The notes below the pieces were generated by a model. It saw only the letters and a program-made list of their open reading frames with translations, made no database searches and was not told where the DNA came from. Below, one piece after another: positions 25,846 through 35,263 of a DNA stretch of 64,000 nt. Both the position numbers and the translations under genes were made by a program. Position 1 is the first letter of the stretch; each line of letters opens with the position of its first letter. The DNA comes from Streptomyces sp. NBC_01264 (lineage in GTDB: Bacteria > Actinomycetota > Actinomycetes > Streptomycetales > Streptomycetaceae): NCBI RefSeq assembly GCF_026340675.1, contig NZ_JAPEOX010000001.1:5394001-5458000 (forward strand), in the 5' to 3' direction.

Positions 25846-26108
25846 TACACGCCCCGGGCGGTCGACGCGGAGTTCTTGTCGCCGAACAGGCGGGCGGCGA
25901 GGCCCTTCACGAGGGTGCCCGCGGCGATGATCCCGGCCGTGCCGACGGACTGCCAGAAGGAACCGTGCAGCATGTCGGCCGGGCCGGCCGCGATGAGCAC
26001 ACCGCCGACCGCGACGGTGCCGGTCCATAGGATGCGCTCGGCGAGGTCCTTGGCGTAGGTGGCGCCGGTCTTGATGATGGCGTCGGAGGTGGGGAACGGA
26101 TTGGTCAC
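25845..26108 (-). CDS. Holin-like protein
   Basis: An 87-residue protein with two hydrophobic segments (TVAVGGVLIAAGPADM region and VGTAGIIAAGTLVKGLAA) and a charged C-terminus. Size, topology and position directly after the endolysin gene fit the small holins (r1t-like) of actinophages that permeabilise the membrane for endolysin release. Ten bases separate its ATG (26108) from the amidase stop; GGAGGCCACC is the ribosome site. Confidence 0.78.
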   Translation of the reverse strand: MTNPFPTSDAIIKTGATYAKDLAERILWTGTVAVGGVLIAAGPADMLHGSFWQSVGTAGIIAAGTLVKGLAARLFGDKNSASTARGV

Positions 26109-26117
26109 GGTGGCCTC

Positions 26118-27029
26118 CTAGTTGGTGGTGGGGGCGACGGTCACGGTGACCTTGAGGGTGCCGTCAGCGAGGGCCTGGCGGACCTCGCCGGGCGTCATCT
26201 TGGCGTCGCTGATGGCCGTCATGAGCTGTGCCTGGAACACGTCCTGCCAGACCAGCCACCAGAACGCCGCCTTCTTGGTGCCGTCCCGGCTGCCGTCCGG
26301 GCGGACGTTCGGAAGCTGGTGCTCCCACACCGCGGCTGCGATCTCCTGGGCTGTGGGCATGTCGTCCTCCTCGGACGGGTCGGGGGTCTCGCCGTGGGCG
26401 TATTCGAGGACGCGCGCGAAGTTGATGTTGCCGGGGTCGCCGTGGTCGTTCTCCGGCACGTGCTGGTGGCCGAGCCAGCCGTAGTAGGCGCCCCACTGCG
26501 CGCCCGACAGGCGGACACCGTTGGCACCGTAGGAGCCGCCGGTCTGGCCCTTCTTGTAGGCCTTCCACGTCACCGTGGACTCCAGGCGGATGCCGTGCTG
26601 GTCATGCGCCCACCGCACGATCCGGGCCAGCTCGGCAAGGAGCCAGTCCGGGGCGTCCGGCCAGAAGATGTAGTCGACGCCAGCGCGTTCGCCGTCCCAC
26701 GAGCCGGCGTTCCGCTCGTCGCAGGTGCCCACGAGTTCGAACTGCACGGCGTTCGCGGTGTTTGTCTCGACCCCTCCAGCGAGGTTGACGAGCGCGCGGC
26801 TGGAGACGTCGAAGTCGTAGTGCTGGTAGACACGTAGCTTCCGGGCGGGGATGTCCGGCAGCAGCGTGAAGTTCGGGGCGTCCCGGCCACCGCGGTAGTC
26901 GGGGACGGTGCGGCCCTCGGTGGTGTGGAGGACGCCGACGTTCGACTCCATGGCGTTGCCCGGCCAGGCGTCCTGGAACCAGTAGGTGAGCGAGGCGCCG
27001 GGGTACTTCTGCGGTCCGGTCTTGGCCAT
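26118..27029 (-). CDS. Endolysin: N-acetylmuramoyl-L-alanine amidase
   Basis: A 303-residue lysin with an Amidase_2/PGRP-type domain at residues 5-200. Zinc ligand His35 is in GVLHTTEGR and later ligands are in GHQHVPENDHGDPG. It cleaves the amide between MurNAc and L-Ala. The C-terminal 80 residues (from DDMPTAQEIAAAVW) form a helical domain common in Streptomyces phage lysins and of unknown binding target. No signal peptide is visible, consistent with holin-dependent release. Confidence 0.9.
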   Translation of the reverse strand: MAKTGPQKYPGASLTYWFQDAWPGNAMESNVGVLHTTEGRTVPDYRGGRDAPNFTLLPDIPARKLRVYQHYDFDVSSRALVNLAGGVETNTANAVQFELVGTCDERNAGSWDGERAGVDYIFWPDAPDWLLAELARIVRWAHDQHGIRLESTVTWKAYKKGQTGGSYGANGVRLSGAQWGAYYGWLGHQHVPENDHGDPGNINFARVLEYAHGETPDPSEEDDMPTAQEIAAAVWEHQLPNVRPDGSRDGTKKAAFWWLVWQDVFQAQLMTAISDAKMTPGEVRQALADGTLKVTVTVAPTTN

Positions 27030-27271
27030 CAGACGCGCTCCGGCCAGTGCCAGGAGCCGCCCTCATACGAGCCGTCCGCTTTGGGCTCGCCATGGGTCAC
27101 TCCACGGTTGAAGAACATGCCCTCGGGATTCAGCACCGCGAGATCCACGAGGAACTGGCCGTGCACGGCCGTGATGATGGCGGCCCGGCACTGCGAGGTG
27201 TACTCGCCGCCCGGGGTGCCGTAGCTGACGTAGTGGACGATCCGCCCGACAGACGGGCGTGGTTCAGGCAT
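27029..27271 (-). CDS. Conserved small actinophage protein upstream of the endolysin
   Basis: An 80-residue protein, MPEPRPSVGRIVHYVSYGTP at its start, then GGEYTSQCRAAIITAVHG. Short proteins of this type, with the opening VGRIVHYVSYGTPGG, occur in many Streptomyces phages beside lysis or tail genes, with unknown role. ATG 27271 follows GGAGGCCCTC. Its last base overlaps the first base of the endolysin start. Confidence 0.75.
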   Translation of the reverse strand: MPEPRPSVGRIVHYVSYGTPGGEYTSQCRAAIITAVHGQFLVDLAVLNPEGMFFNRGVTHGEPKADGSYEGGSWHWPERV

Positions 27272-27340
27272 GAGGGCCTCCAGGGCATGAGGAACGCCCC
27301 GGCCGGCAGCGGCGCGGGGCGTGAGGGTTCAGAGGTTCGG

Positions 27341-27613
27341 CTACCAGCCGGGTGGCAGCCGGCGCGCGGGCGGCCGGCGCGGGTCGTCGGCGGGAACCTC
27401 GAAGGGGAACTCGACCACCGACGGCACCGGGCACGTGCAGCCGCGGTTCTTGCCGGGCCCTGGGCACTTGGCCTCGTGGACGTAGGCGGCCGCCTCCGGG
27501 CTGAGCGCGTGGTCCGGGCACGCGAACACGGGCACCGTGTCCGTGGTCTTCTCGTCGGCCCGCTGGCGCCATTGCACCACCGCGGCCACACCGCAACTGC
27601 ACGAGGCACTCAT
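27341..27613 (-). CDS. Small cysteine-rich protein, probable zinc ribbon
   Basis: A 90-residue protein with paired cysteines (SCSCG, FACPDH, AKCPGPGKNRGCTCP) that could hold one or two zinc ions. ATG 27613 overlaps the stop of the upstream gene by four bases (ATGA, 27610-27613). I do not recognise the family. It lies between a C1q-like structural protein and the lysis genes. Confidence 0.65.
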   Translation of the reverse strand: MSASCSCGVAAVVQWRQRADEKTTDTVPVFACPDHALSPEAAAYVHEAKCPGPGKNRGCTCPVPSVVEFPFEVPADDPRRPPARRLPPGW

Positions 27614-28089
27614 GCGTGAATCCATTCCACATACATCATCGACGCGGACTCGCCGACGAATGCGGTTGAGAGACTGCCGCCAGAGTTCTGTCCGCCAGCG
27701 CCTTCGACGTAATCCCCGACGCCCAGATCCAGCATGTGGCTGGCCTCGGAAATCCCCGCCAGCGTTCCGGCCCCCGCAAGGTTCGCGGCACCCTGAATGA
27801 AGCTGCCATTCAGGTGAATGCGGGCCCCCCTGCTGCCGGTCGCGTTGGTGGCGAACGCGGCCCGGACAGTGACCCGATATGTACCAGCGAGCTGGCATGT
27901 GTACCGGCTCGTGTTGGAGGTCGTGGAGTGGCCGCTGTAGGTGTCCTTGATTTCCGAGTCGAATGTGAGCACACCCCACGTCCCGTTGGGGACGGACTGC
28001 ACGACCGTCTGTTGGAGAATCGCGACGGGCGGATTCTCCAGTTTATCGAGAAGCGCACCAAGGATGGATTGGCCCGCGTAGAAGGTCAT
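27610..28089 (-). CDS. C1q/TNF-like beta-sandwich structural protein
   Basis: A 159-residue protein. The segment TSRYTCQLAGTYRVTVRAAF, followed by RIHLNGSFIQGAA and LDLGVGDYVEG, has the jelly-roll strand pattern of C1q-like domains, which occur in phage tail tips and fibres. It follows the large tail protein by 15 bases, and AAAGGGGG precedes its ATG. Probably a trimeric tail-tip or baseplate decoration. Confidence 0.65.
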   Translation of the reverse strand: MTFYAGQSILGALLDKLENPPVAILQQTVVQSVPNGTWGVLTFDSEIKDTYSGHSTTSNTSRYTCQLAGTYRVTVRAAFATNATGSRGARIHLNGSFIQGAANLAGAGTLAGISEASHMLDLGVGDYVEGAGGQNSGGSLSTAFVGESASMMYVEWIHA

Positions 28090-28104
28090 CGACTAATCCC
28101 CCTT

Positions 28105-31100
28105 TCAGAGAGCTGCAATTGCGGGCTGTGCAAGGCCGACCTGTGCCCCAGCCGTATGCGCCTTGACGATTCCGTTGGTGCTGCGCGTCACGGGAATCCG
28201 CTGCGGCGACAGGACTGTCCAGTCGTGGAAGCGGATCTCCGGAGACACATTCGTGTTCCCGGTCAGGCCGGATCCTGCGAGGCCTACGAGACCCTCAGCG
28301 ATCGGGCTGCTGGTCACGGTTTGGTCGACGTGCCACGTGCCCGGCTCATCGCCGGCCGTTGGCCACACCCGGCCCAGCACGCGGTCCCCGATGACCCGCA
28401 TCCGCACCTGGACGATCGAGCCCGGTGTGTAGGTGACGCCCGTGGCGCTCGACCCGACCACGGTGGTGCCGAGCATCACGGACAGAGTGATGCCGCCGGC
28501 AGTGGTGCCCTCCACGCGGAGCCGGTAGTAGTCCGCGCTGGACGTCCAGCGGGCCAGGAGGGACGCGGCGAGCGATGCCCCGGTGGCCGTCGCCGAGAAC
28601 GCCACAGCGGCCCGGACGTCGCAGTCCTGGCAGGACTCGGCGACGGTCATCTGGCGGTTGGTGGTGGGTGTCGCCGACAGCGTGATCACGCCGTATGTGG
28701 CTGCGACCGAGCGGTCCGAGGTGGGGCCGCCCGTCGCCGTCCACACGTGCCCGTCCGACGCAGTGCCCCAGGACCCTGCCCCCACGGACCGCGTGAACGT
28801 ATCCGCTGCCAGAGGGAGTGCGGGGCCGGTTGCCGTGACGACCTCCCCACCGACCACCAGATCGAACGGGTAGTCGGCCGGACTCGGCGTCCACAGCACC
28901 GGCGGATAGCCATCCGTCTGCACCGTGTGCACCGTCAAAGACGTCCCCGTCGAGGTGACGCCCGTACCGAGCACGGAGCCCGTCGTGTCCCCGCGCGCCG
29001 AGTCGACGGCGGCCACCGTCCACGGGCCCGCCGGGCTGCAGTTCAGTACGAGGTCCCACGAGTTCGGGTGTCCGATGGTCTCGGTCCAGCCCTCGACGAT
29101 CAGGTCGATCGGGCCCGGCGGCAGCCAGCTCGGGGGGTTGACGATCTGGATCCGGTCGCCGATGTCGAGCGCGAGGACGTCCTCGATCAGCGACGGTGCG
29201 GCCGCCAGGTCGATGTGGACCGTTGGGTAGCGGGCCTCATCCCACGTGCCCATGTGGAGTCGCCACCACGCGATGTGCGCGAGCTGGTTGTCCTTCGCGA
29301 CCGAGATGGTTCGCGCGTCCTCGTAGACGCCGATCCCGTCGGGCGGCGCCAGCACGGACATCGGGCCCGTCTCCTGAACGGCCAGCGCAGAGCTACCGCC
29401 GGCCCGGCTCACGGTGACGGAGTTCCGTGCCCGCTGGTCGTCATCCGTCGGCTGCAGCGGCGGAGCAACGTGGCCGGCCTGCGCGTAGTCCAGGGTGAGT
29501 GCGACCGGCTGGTTGTACAGGGAGTCCTGCGACCGGTACTGCAGGGCCAGCCTGTCGCGGCGCTCATGCAACACACCACCGTCGGAGGCCTCACACTCGC
29601 CGAGGAGGGTGAGCAGCTTGTCGGGCCGCTGCGGCCCCATCGCCGCCAACGCCGAGGTCGAGGTGAGAGGCACACCCTCCTCGGTGCTGAGTCGCAGGAG
29701 TCGGCTGCCCGCGGCTTCGCCGAGCCAGCCGTCATCGGCGCGGTCGTACACCGTGGTGTTTGACGAGGCGAACACGCCGAGGTGGCCGAGGCGCACGTCG
29801 GCCGCGAGCGCACCAAACCCGGTGTTGATGCCCGTGACGGTGCCCGCGGTCGCGACGACGGTACCGTCGTTGCCGAAGCCGCTGCCCGACACGTCGACCC
29901 AGCCGACCCGGAACTTGGTGTTCCCGCCGGACTGCTCGGCCGTGATCTCTAGGCGCGTCCACGCCCCGTAGAACCCGAAGCCGGTGGCCAGCGCACTGAC
30001 GTTGAACACGCTCGTATTCGACGGAGAGTACCCGTCGAGAGAGACACCGGTGCTGTCGACGGTGAGGACGATACGGGAAGCGGTGCCGCTGGTTGTGAAG
30101 TCCAGCAGCACGGTTGGCGAGGCGGGCGCGGCAGCCCAATAGAAGACCATGGCGACAAGCCACTGACCGGTGGCTGTGTGTGAAGGCACGGCCCCGGCCA
30201 TGCGGGCCCCCGCCGTGATACGGGGCAGCGGGCTGGACCCGAGGAGCGAGTCATCGGCAGCAAACTCGAATCCGGTCACGGCCAGCGGGGCGGCGTTCGG
30301 CAAGGGCGAGTAGGCCTGGACTGCCTCCCGTCCGTCCTCCATCGGCCAGTACGCGCGCGGGTTACCGACCGTGGGAATGCGCCGGCGCAGTGGGGAGGCC
30401 AGGGGCTTGGCGCCCTGGCCGAGGCGGCGCAGGATCCCGGCTGCCTCGACCGGGACGTAAACGTCTCGCCCGGACTCGTCCCACCGTGGCGGCCACGAGG
30501 AGACCTCTGCGGTGCACCGGTACTCGCGGTTGCTCACGGCCGCGGTCCCGGCGAACGACCATGTCCGGCCCGCCGAGTCGAGGAAGCTGGAGTTGCCCGG
30601 GGGCAGCGCGCGGTAGTCCGGTGCCGCGACGACGGAGCCGCCGATACTGGCCCGCAGTTCGAAGCGGTGCCCGCGCCCGGCGAACGGCGCGCGCGGCGGG
30701 TTGGTGTCGGACTGCTCAGGGGCCACCCGCAGCGGCGCACCGCTGTTGTAGATGGACGTCGTGCCGACTCCGGTGGTGGTGCCCACGAGCGCCCACGGGC
30801 CGGCGAGGCTGGGCGCCTGGTACAGCGTGGCCGTCCACCCGGACGCCCCGTTGTTGACGTCCAGTGTCATGCGCAGGGCGGCGCGGCGCGGCAGCCGGGG
30901 CAGCGGGATCGTGGCGAACTGGCTGGTGGTGACAGCACCGCTGGTGGTCCAGTTGATGGTGCTGTTGCCGTTGAGTAGCCGCCACATCCAGCCGCGGTTC
31001 CCGTCGGATCCCCACTGACCGATGATCGTCTGGTTCAGCGTCGACGACCACCAGTCCGCCGTGAGCTCCGCGCGCACGTCGAGGTCGGTCACCGCGAACG

Positions 31101-31425
31101 AGGCGTGGTCCGTCGCGGCCGAGGTGTTCGCGGTGCCGCCGTCCATCGACAGATACGACTCGGTGCCCGGCACGGAAAACCGGATCGGTGTGTTCCTGCC
31201 AATGAGCCCGTAGTTCGGCGAGCTCGGATTGCGCGGGCTGTACTTGTTCTGCCGGTTGTCGAGCTGGAACGTAGCCCGGGTCGGGTCTACGCGAGCGGCC
31301 TCGTCCGGCCGGCCCCGCTCGATCGTGAGCGGGGACCGCGCATACAGGTCCGCCGTGATGTCGGTCCACACCCCGCCGATCTGCATCTCGGCGAGGAGCT
31401 CGATCGGGGTCTGAGGAAAGGCCAC
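28105..31425 (-). CDS. Large minor tail protein
   Basis: A 1106-residue structural protein immediately downstream of the tape measure. The N-terminal part (FPQTPIELLAEMQIGGVWTD, then PTRATFQLDNRQNKYSPRNP) matches the opening of siphovirus tail proteins from Streptomyces phages. Several beta-rich modules follow, including lectin/LamG-like stretches around residues 90-300 and 880-1080. GTG 31425 follows a perfect GGAGG. It likely forms the tail tip or tail-associated adhesion device. Confidence 0.8.
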   Translation of the reverse strand: MAFPQTPIELLAEMQIGGVWTDITADLYARSPLTIERGRPDEAARVDPTRATFQLDNRQNKYSPRNPSSPNYGLIGRNTPIRFSVPGTESYLSMDGGTANTSAATDHASFAVTDLDVRAELTADWWSSTLNQTIIGQWGSDGNRGWMWRLLNGNSTINWTTSGAVTTSQFATIPLPRLPRRAALRMTLDVNNGASGWTATLYQAPSLAGPWALVGTTTGVGTTSIYNSGAPLRVAPEQSDTNPPRAPFAGRGHRFELRASIGGSVVAAPDYRALPPGNSSFLDSAGRTWSFAGTAAVSNREYRCTAEVSSWPPRWDESGRDVYVPVEAAGILRRLGQGAKPLASPLRRRIPTVGNPRAYWPMEDGREAVQAYSPLPNAAPLAVTGFEFAADDSLLGSSPLPRITAGARMAGAVPSHTATGQWLVAMVFYWAAAPASPTVLLDFTTSGTASRIVLTVDSTGVSLDGYSPSNTSVFNVSALATGFGFYGAWTRLEITAEQSGGNTKFRVGWVDVSGSGFGNDGTVVATAGTVTGINTGFGALAADVRLGHLGVFASSNTTVYDRADDGWLGEAAGSRLLRLSTEEGVPLTSTSALAAMGPQRPDKLLTLLGECEASDGGVLHERRDRLALQYRSQDSLYNQPVALTLDYAQAGHVAPPLQPTDDDQRARNSVTVSRAGGSSALAVQETGPMSVLAPPDGIGVYEDARTISVAKDNQLAHIAWWRLHMGTWDEARYPTVHIDLAAAPSLIEDVLALDIGDRIQIVNPPSWLPPGPIDLIVEGWTETIGHPNSWDLVLNCSPAGPWTVAAVDSARGDTTGSVLGTGVTSTGTSLTVHTVQTDGYPPVLWTPSPADYPFDLVVGGEVVTATGPALPLAADTFTRSVGAGSWGTASDGHVWTATGGPTSDRSVAATYGVITLSATPTTNRQMTVAESCQDCDVRAAVAFSATATGASLAASLLARWTSSADYYRLRVEGTTAGGITLSVMLGTTVVGSSATGVTYTPGSIVQVRMRVIGDRVLGRVWPTAGDEPGTWHVDQTVTSSPIAEGLVGLAGSGLTGNTNVSPEIRFHDWTVLSPQRIPVTRSTNGIVKAHTAGAQVGLAQPAIAAL

Positions 31426-31441
31426 GGCGGGTCCTCCTTCC

Positions 31442-33769
31442 CTATTGGCCGTATGCGGTCTGCACGGAGCCCTGGCCGACGACGCGGACGGACTTGCGCA
31501 TGAGCTTTGTGAGGTCGCTCTCTGCACCGGTGAAATCGAAGATCACACGCACCGCCTGTGGTCCGTACCCGGGCCGGGTCAGCGGCGCCGCGCCCGCACC
31601 ACGGGCGAGTTGCTGTCCGGCGAGCACGGACTGGCCGGCGCTTGGGGTGGGGACGAGGGTGGCCATCGCATCGGCGACGTCGCCTTGCCGTGCCTCGATT
31701 CCAACGACGACCCCGGCCGGGATCCACTGGCCGAGCTCGGCCATCACCTTCGACGGCGACGCGATGCCGAGGGCTTTCGCGATCGGGCCGGGGATGAGGT
31801 TGCGGGCCCAGCCGATGAGGGTGGAGCGGAGCCAGCCGCCCATGGACTGGATGCCGCGCCACAGTCCGGAGACGACGTCGCGGCCCTTGTCGGTAAGCAG
31901 GTTCCCGAGGTTGCCGATCCCGGCGGAGATCATGCCGGGCAGACCACGGACCCAGTTGACCATCGCGGTGCCGCCGTTGATGGCGCCCTGTTTGATCGTG
32001 GCCCAGTGCTTGATCATCAGGCCGATCGGGGTGAAGTTGAGGAACGCGTTGTAGATCATCCCAGGCACGCTCATCAGCCAGCCGACGATCGCGTTCCACG
32101 CGGTGATCGCGCCCTGCTTGATCGTGTCCCAGTGCTGCCAGATGATCCCGCCCAGCGTCCACGTCAGGAAGAAGTTCCAGATCTGGTCGACGGCCCACTT
32201 GATGCCGCCCCAGACCGCGTTCCACGCGGCGACCGTGGCCGCCTTGATCTGGTCCCAGTAGGTATAGATCAGTGCGGCCAGCGCGATGACCCCGAGGATG
32301 ATCCAGCCAATCGGGCCCATCGCGATCAGCCACTGCGCCGCCATCGTCGCCGCCCACACCACAGCCCGCGCCGCCATCATCACGAACTGGCCGACCGCGA
32401 CGAGACCGGCCCGTACAACGGCAGCGACCCACGTGCCGATGGAGGTGAGCGCCGAGCCCAGCCATGCAGCGGACGTGGTCGCCGCGGAGACGACCGCGGC
32501 TCCGGCGATCCGGGCGTACATGCCGAGCCCGATCGCGTTCATCCGCAGCCAGTTCCCGATCACGGTCCAGCACGACGCGGAGATGATCGCGTGAGCACCG
32601 GCCACGACAGCGGACACGGCGGAGTACACCATCATCGCGCCCTTGACCACGAGCACCGTCGCGGCCAGAGCGAGGAAGGTGAGGACCAGGGGCTTGACGA
32701 CGGTCTGGTGTTTCATGGCCCAGCCGACGACGGCGCCGCCCACCTCGGTGAGCTCGCCGATCGCCTTGCGCTTGAACGTCTCCAGCTGCGAGGCGGCCGA
32801 GCCGCCCACGGTGTCGACCATGCGGTCGGCGGCACCGGTTGCCTTGTCCATGCCGGACGCCGCTGCTGCGGTGGCCGGGTCGAGCGCGAACAGCGCGGCG
32901 CCAAGGACGTTGCCCGGGTCACCGAACAGGGCGGCCGCCGCGTTCAGCTTGACCTGCTCATCCTTCGTCCCGCGCATCTTGTCCATGGTGAGCTGCAGCG
33001 CTTTCTCCGCCTGCTCTCCACCGGCACCGATCATCTTCGCCATCGTCTTCGAGCTCAGCCCGATCGACTTGAACGCATCGTCGACCGGCTTCCCGCCAGC
33101 GAGCGCACGCTCACCGAATTGTCCGAGCGCATCGGCAACCTGGTCCGCGTCCCGGGCGCCGGCCTTCAGTCCCTGGGAGAGCAGCCCCGTTGCGGTCTGC
33201 GCGTCGAGCCCGATGCGCCTCCACTGAGTCGAGTACTCGTTGAGCGTTTCGAGGTAGTCGCCGCTCTTATCGGCCGAGGACTGCAGTCCGGCGGTGATGA
33301 TGTCGAAGGCTTCGTCTGCGTCCTTCGCCAGGCCTGTCCGCAGCAGCTGGCCGACCGCAGCGGTGGCCATCGTCAGGTCCTGGTCGAAGGTGTCGGCCAG
33401 CGCGAGGGCCTTGGTGGTGATGCCCTCCAGTCCGCCCTTCGCCTTGCTCACGTCCCCGATGTTCTGGTACACGCCCTTGATCGCAAGGTTCACGGTCTCG
33501 GTGCTGTCGCCCCACGCGTTCTGGTAGACGCTCGCCGAGACCTTCGCCATCGAGGCCGCCTGCTCGGGGCCGAGCGCCAGCTGTGCCGCAAGCTTGGCGT
33601 TCGCGGCGCCCACGTCGAGCGCGCTCGTGATGCCGACAGCGAGTGCCCCCGCTACGCCAGCTCCGATCGCCGCGGACGCGGTCGTGACCCGCTCGCCGAA
33701 CTTGCTGATCTCGCCGGACGCCCGGTCACGCGCGATCAGGTTGAAGACGAGCGAGGTATCGGAGGCCAC
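31442..33769 (-). CDS. Tail tape measure protein
   Basis: A 775-residue protein. It opens with SLVFNLIARDRASGEISKFG, a typical tape-measure start, then helical regions, a membrane-inserting hydrophobic centre at about 350-520 (LVLTFLALAATVLVVKG and similar), and Trp-containing near-repeats (IGLMIKHWATIKQGAI, LGGIIWQHWDTIKQGAI). Its length sets tail length; 775 residues suggests a tail of about 110-120 nm. It starts at GTG 33769, directly after the tail chaperone pair. Confidence 0.93.
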   Translation of the reverse strand: MASDTSLVFNLIARDRASGEISKFGERVTTASAAIGAGVAGALAVGITSALDVGAANAKLAAQLALGPEQAASMAKVSASVYQNAWGDSTETVNLAIKGVYQNIGDVSKAKGGLEGITTKALALADTFDQDLTMATAAVGQLLRTGLAKDADEAFDIITAGLQSSADKSGDYLETLNEYSTQWRRIGLDAQTATGLLSQGLKAGARDADQVADALGQFGERALAGGKPVDDAFKSIGLSSKTMAKMIGAGGEQAEKALQLTMDKMRGTKDEQVKLNAAAALFGDPGNVLGAALFALDPATAAAASGMDKATGAADRMVDTVGGSAASQLETFKRKAIGELTEVGGAVVGWAMKHQTVVKPLVLTFLALAATVLVVKGAMMVYSAVSAVVAGAHAIISASCWTVIGNWLRMNAIGLGMYARIAGAAVVSAATTSAAWLGSALTSIGTWVAAVVRAGLVAVGQFVMMAARAVVWAATMAAQWLIAMGPIGWIILGVIALAALIYTYWDQIKAATVAAWNAVWGGIKWAVDQIWNFFLTWTLGGIIWQHWDTIKQGAITAWNAIVGWLMSVPGMIYNAFLNFTPIGLMIKHWATIKQGAINGGTAMVNWVRGLPGMISAGIGNLGNLLTDKGRDVVSGLWRGIQSMGGWLRSTLIGWARNLIPGPIAKALGIASPSKVMAELGQWIPAGVVVGIEARQGDVADAMATLVPTPSAGQSVLAGQQLARGAGAAPLTRPGYGPQAVRVIFDFTGAESDLTKLMRKSVRVVGQGSVQTAYGQ

Positions 33770-33770
33770 G

Positions 33771-34333
33771 TCATCGCCCCCTCTCCATCTTCGCGGCCGC
33801 CTCGGCCTGGTCCTTCTCGTATGCGTCGAGCCAGCCGAGCAGTTGGTCCTCGTCCTCGACCGTCATCAGCTGCCACTCCCACGGGCGGACGCCGAGCAGG
33901 TGTGCCGCGTTGCCGAGGTGTCTCAGTCGACGACGGGCAGCTGGGCTTTTCCCTCGCTCGCCGGGTCGTCCTGAGCCGAGGCGATGTCGTCGTCGAGGCT
34001 GGCGAGGATCGCGTCCCGCTGGTCGACTGGCGCGTTCTCGGCGACCTGCGCGCGGATGAGGAGGAGTTCGCCGCGCGAGTGCTCCAGGTGGAGTTCCGAC
34101 CACGCGAAGTCGACGTCTTCGAAGCGGGTGGTCGGGTGCTCCCGCTTGAGGAACACGAACAGCAGGGCGCGACGGCAGAGGCTGTTGCCCTTGACTACGG
34201 CGGCCGTGAAGTCCGACCAGTCCCGGCCGGTGATCTTCTCGATTCGCTCGCGCTCGGCGGACATGATCCGGCGCGGGTTGTAGTGCCACCGCTTAGGTTC
34301 GTCGCTGCCGTCCGGCTGGTACACCAGGTACAT
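33771..34333 (-). CDS. Tail assembly chaperone fusion made by -1 frameshift (gpGT-like)
   Basis: The upstream frame (34333-33923) carries the slippery heptamer G GGA AAA (complement at 33947-33953) in the correct phase. Slipping back one base joins its first 129 codons to a 58-codon extension, SPAARRRLRHLGNAAHLLGV through to KMERGR, ending at TGA 33771. The extension has no start of its own. The result, about 187 residues, corresponds to lambda gpGT, which guides tail-tube assembly on the tape measure. Seen in sequence: heptamer, phase and open downstream frame. Efficiency is unknown. Confidence 0.85.
33923..34333 (-). CDS. Tail assembly chaperone (gpG-like)
   Basis: A 136-residue protein of the unshifted frame, MYLVYQPDGSDEPKRWHYNP at its start, ending KAQLPVVD. 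The length, acidic C-terminus and place between the connector genes and tape measure fit lambda gpG-type chaperones. AAGGGG precedes the ATG at 34333. Most ribosomes should produce this form. Confidence 0.85.
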   Translation of the reverse strand: MYLVYQPDGSDEPKRWHYNPRRIMSAERERIEKITGRDWSDFTAAVVKGNSLCRRALLFVFLKREHPTTRFEDVDFAWSELHLEHSRGELLLIRAQVAENAPVDQRDAILASLDDDIASAQDDPASEGKAQLPVVD

Positions 34334-34343
34334 CGTCGTCCCC

Positions 34344-34847
34344 TTACTGGACCCGGTCGGCGATCCGCCGGGCCATCGCTTCCATTGCTTCGTGCACGGC
34401 CGCGGTGTACGTGTTCGTGTCGCCTTCCATGGCGCGGTCGAACCACTGCGTCTTGCCGTGCTGCTGGACCCACGGCTCCCGGCCGTAGGTGAGGTGCCGC
34501 CAACCCCGCGCCCTGTTCGTGCGCTTCGGGGCGTTGGCGAAGCCGCGCACGTTGCGGGTCTTGAATGCCTTGATCCGGGCGCCGCTCCAGTTCCCGCCGA
34601 GCTTGACCTCGGGGCGGATCTTCTTGGCGATCGCCGAGCGCAGCGCGGGCGCGGTGCCGGGGCCGGCGCTGGACATCGCCATGATTCCGGACTTGGCCTG
34701 GACGGCCGCCGGCTTCATCGCCTCGCGCATGTTCTTCGCGAGCTCCTTGCGGAGCTGCTTCCCGTCGGCCTCTGCCCGCAGCGCGCGGGCCAGGGTGTCG
34801 AGTCCCTCGTGCGTGACGGTGACCTCGAACGGCGGCCCGCCGGACAT
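34344..34847 (-). CDS. HK97-gp10-like head-tail protein
   Basis: A 167-residue protein. The motif GLDTLARALRAEADGKQLRK, then MREAMKPAAVQAKSGI, resembles the HK97 gp10/tail-completion group. Start ATG 34847 follows directly on the TGA of the upstream tail-tube paralogue (TGATG). In HK97-like phages such proteins sit at the head-tail junction, but here the gene lies after the tube genes, so the exact role is uncertain. Confidence 0.65.
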   Translation of the reverse strand: MSGGPPFEVTVTHEGLDTLARALRAEADGKQLRKELAKNMREAMKPAAVQAKSGIMAMSSAGPGTAPALRSAIAKKIRPEVKLGGNWSGARIKAFKTRNVRGFANAPKRTNRARGWRHLTYGREPWVQQHGKTQWFDRAMEGDTNTYTAAVHEAMEAMARRIADRVQ

Positions 34848-35257
34848 CAGGCCGTGGCGCGAGTGACGGCGCCTGACGTCGGGTAGCTGACGCCCACGGA
34901 CGCCTCGTCGCCGACGCTGCCTTCGATCGGGTTCCACCCCTTGATCAAGATGCTGCCGGTGTACTTCGGGTTAGACGTGCCGACCGCGGCGGAGTCGGCG
35001 CGGACCTCGAACGTCACGACAGTTCCGAGCAGGGGCCACATGATCGAGTCGATCTTCGTGGCGGCCACATCCTGGAGGAACTCGACGCCGAGCTCGCCGG
35101 ACTTCAGCCCACCCAACACCGCCTTCCACCCGAGGCTGCCGTAGGTGGTGACGTCCTTGTCCTCCACCTCGATCGTGAGCTCGGCCTTACGGGTGTAGTC
35201 CGACAAGTCGGTGCCGTTGATCGCGAGGTACTGGGAGAGCAAGACCATCTTGGCCAT
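34847..35257 (-). CDS. Tail tube protein paralogue (short form)
   Basis: A 136-residue protein that shares its first 60 residues with the next gene upstream: MAKMVLLSQYLAINGTDLSD and LTIEVEDKDVTTYGS here, MSKFVLLNARLFAVGADLTG and LTAEVEDKETTNYLS there. The VEDKxVTTYGS pattern is typical of siphovirus major tail proteins. It ends with a beta-rich domain (ILIKGWNPIEGSVGDEASVG). Two tandem paralogues suggest a main tube protein plus a variant. Confidence 0.78.
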   Translation of the reverse strand: MAKMVLLSQYLAINGTDLSDYTRKAELTIEVEDKDVTTYGSLGWKAVLGGLKSGELGVEFLQDVAATKIDSIMWPLLGTVVTFEVRADSAAVGTSNPKYTGSILIKGWNPIEGSVGDEASVGVSYPTSGAVTRATA

Positions 35258-35263
35258 GGGGGA

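Noticed and set aside
31445..34492. A 1015-codon plus-strand frame opposite the tape measure
   Set aside because: Arg/Gly/Asp/His-rich shadow frame; the minus strand carries the tape measure, chaperones and slippery site in the expected order.
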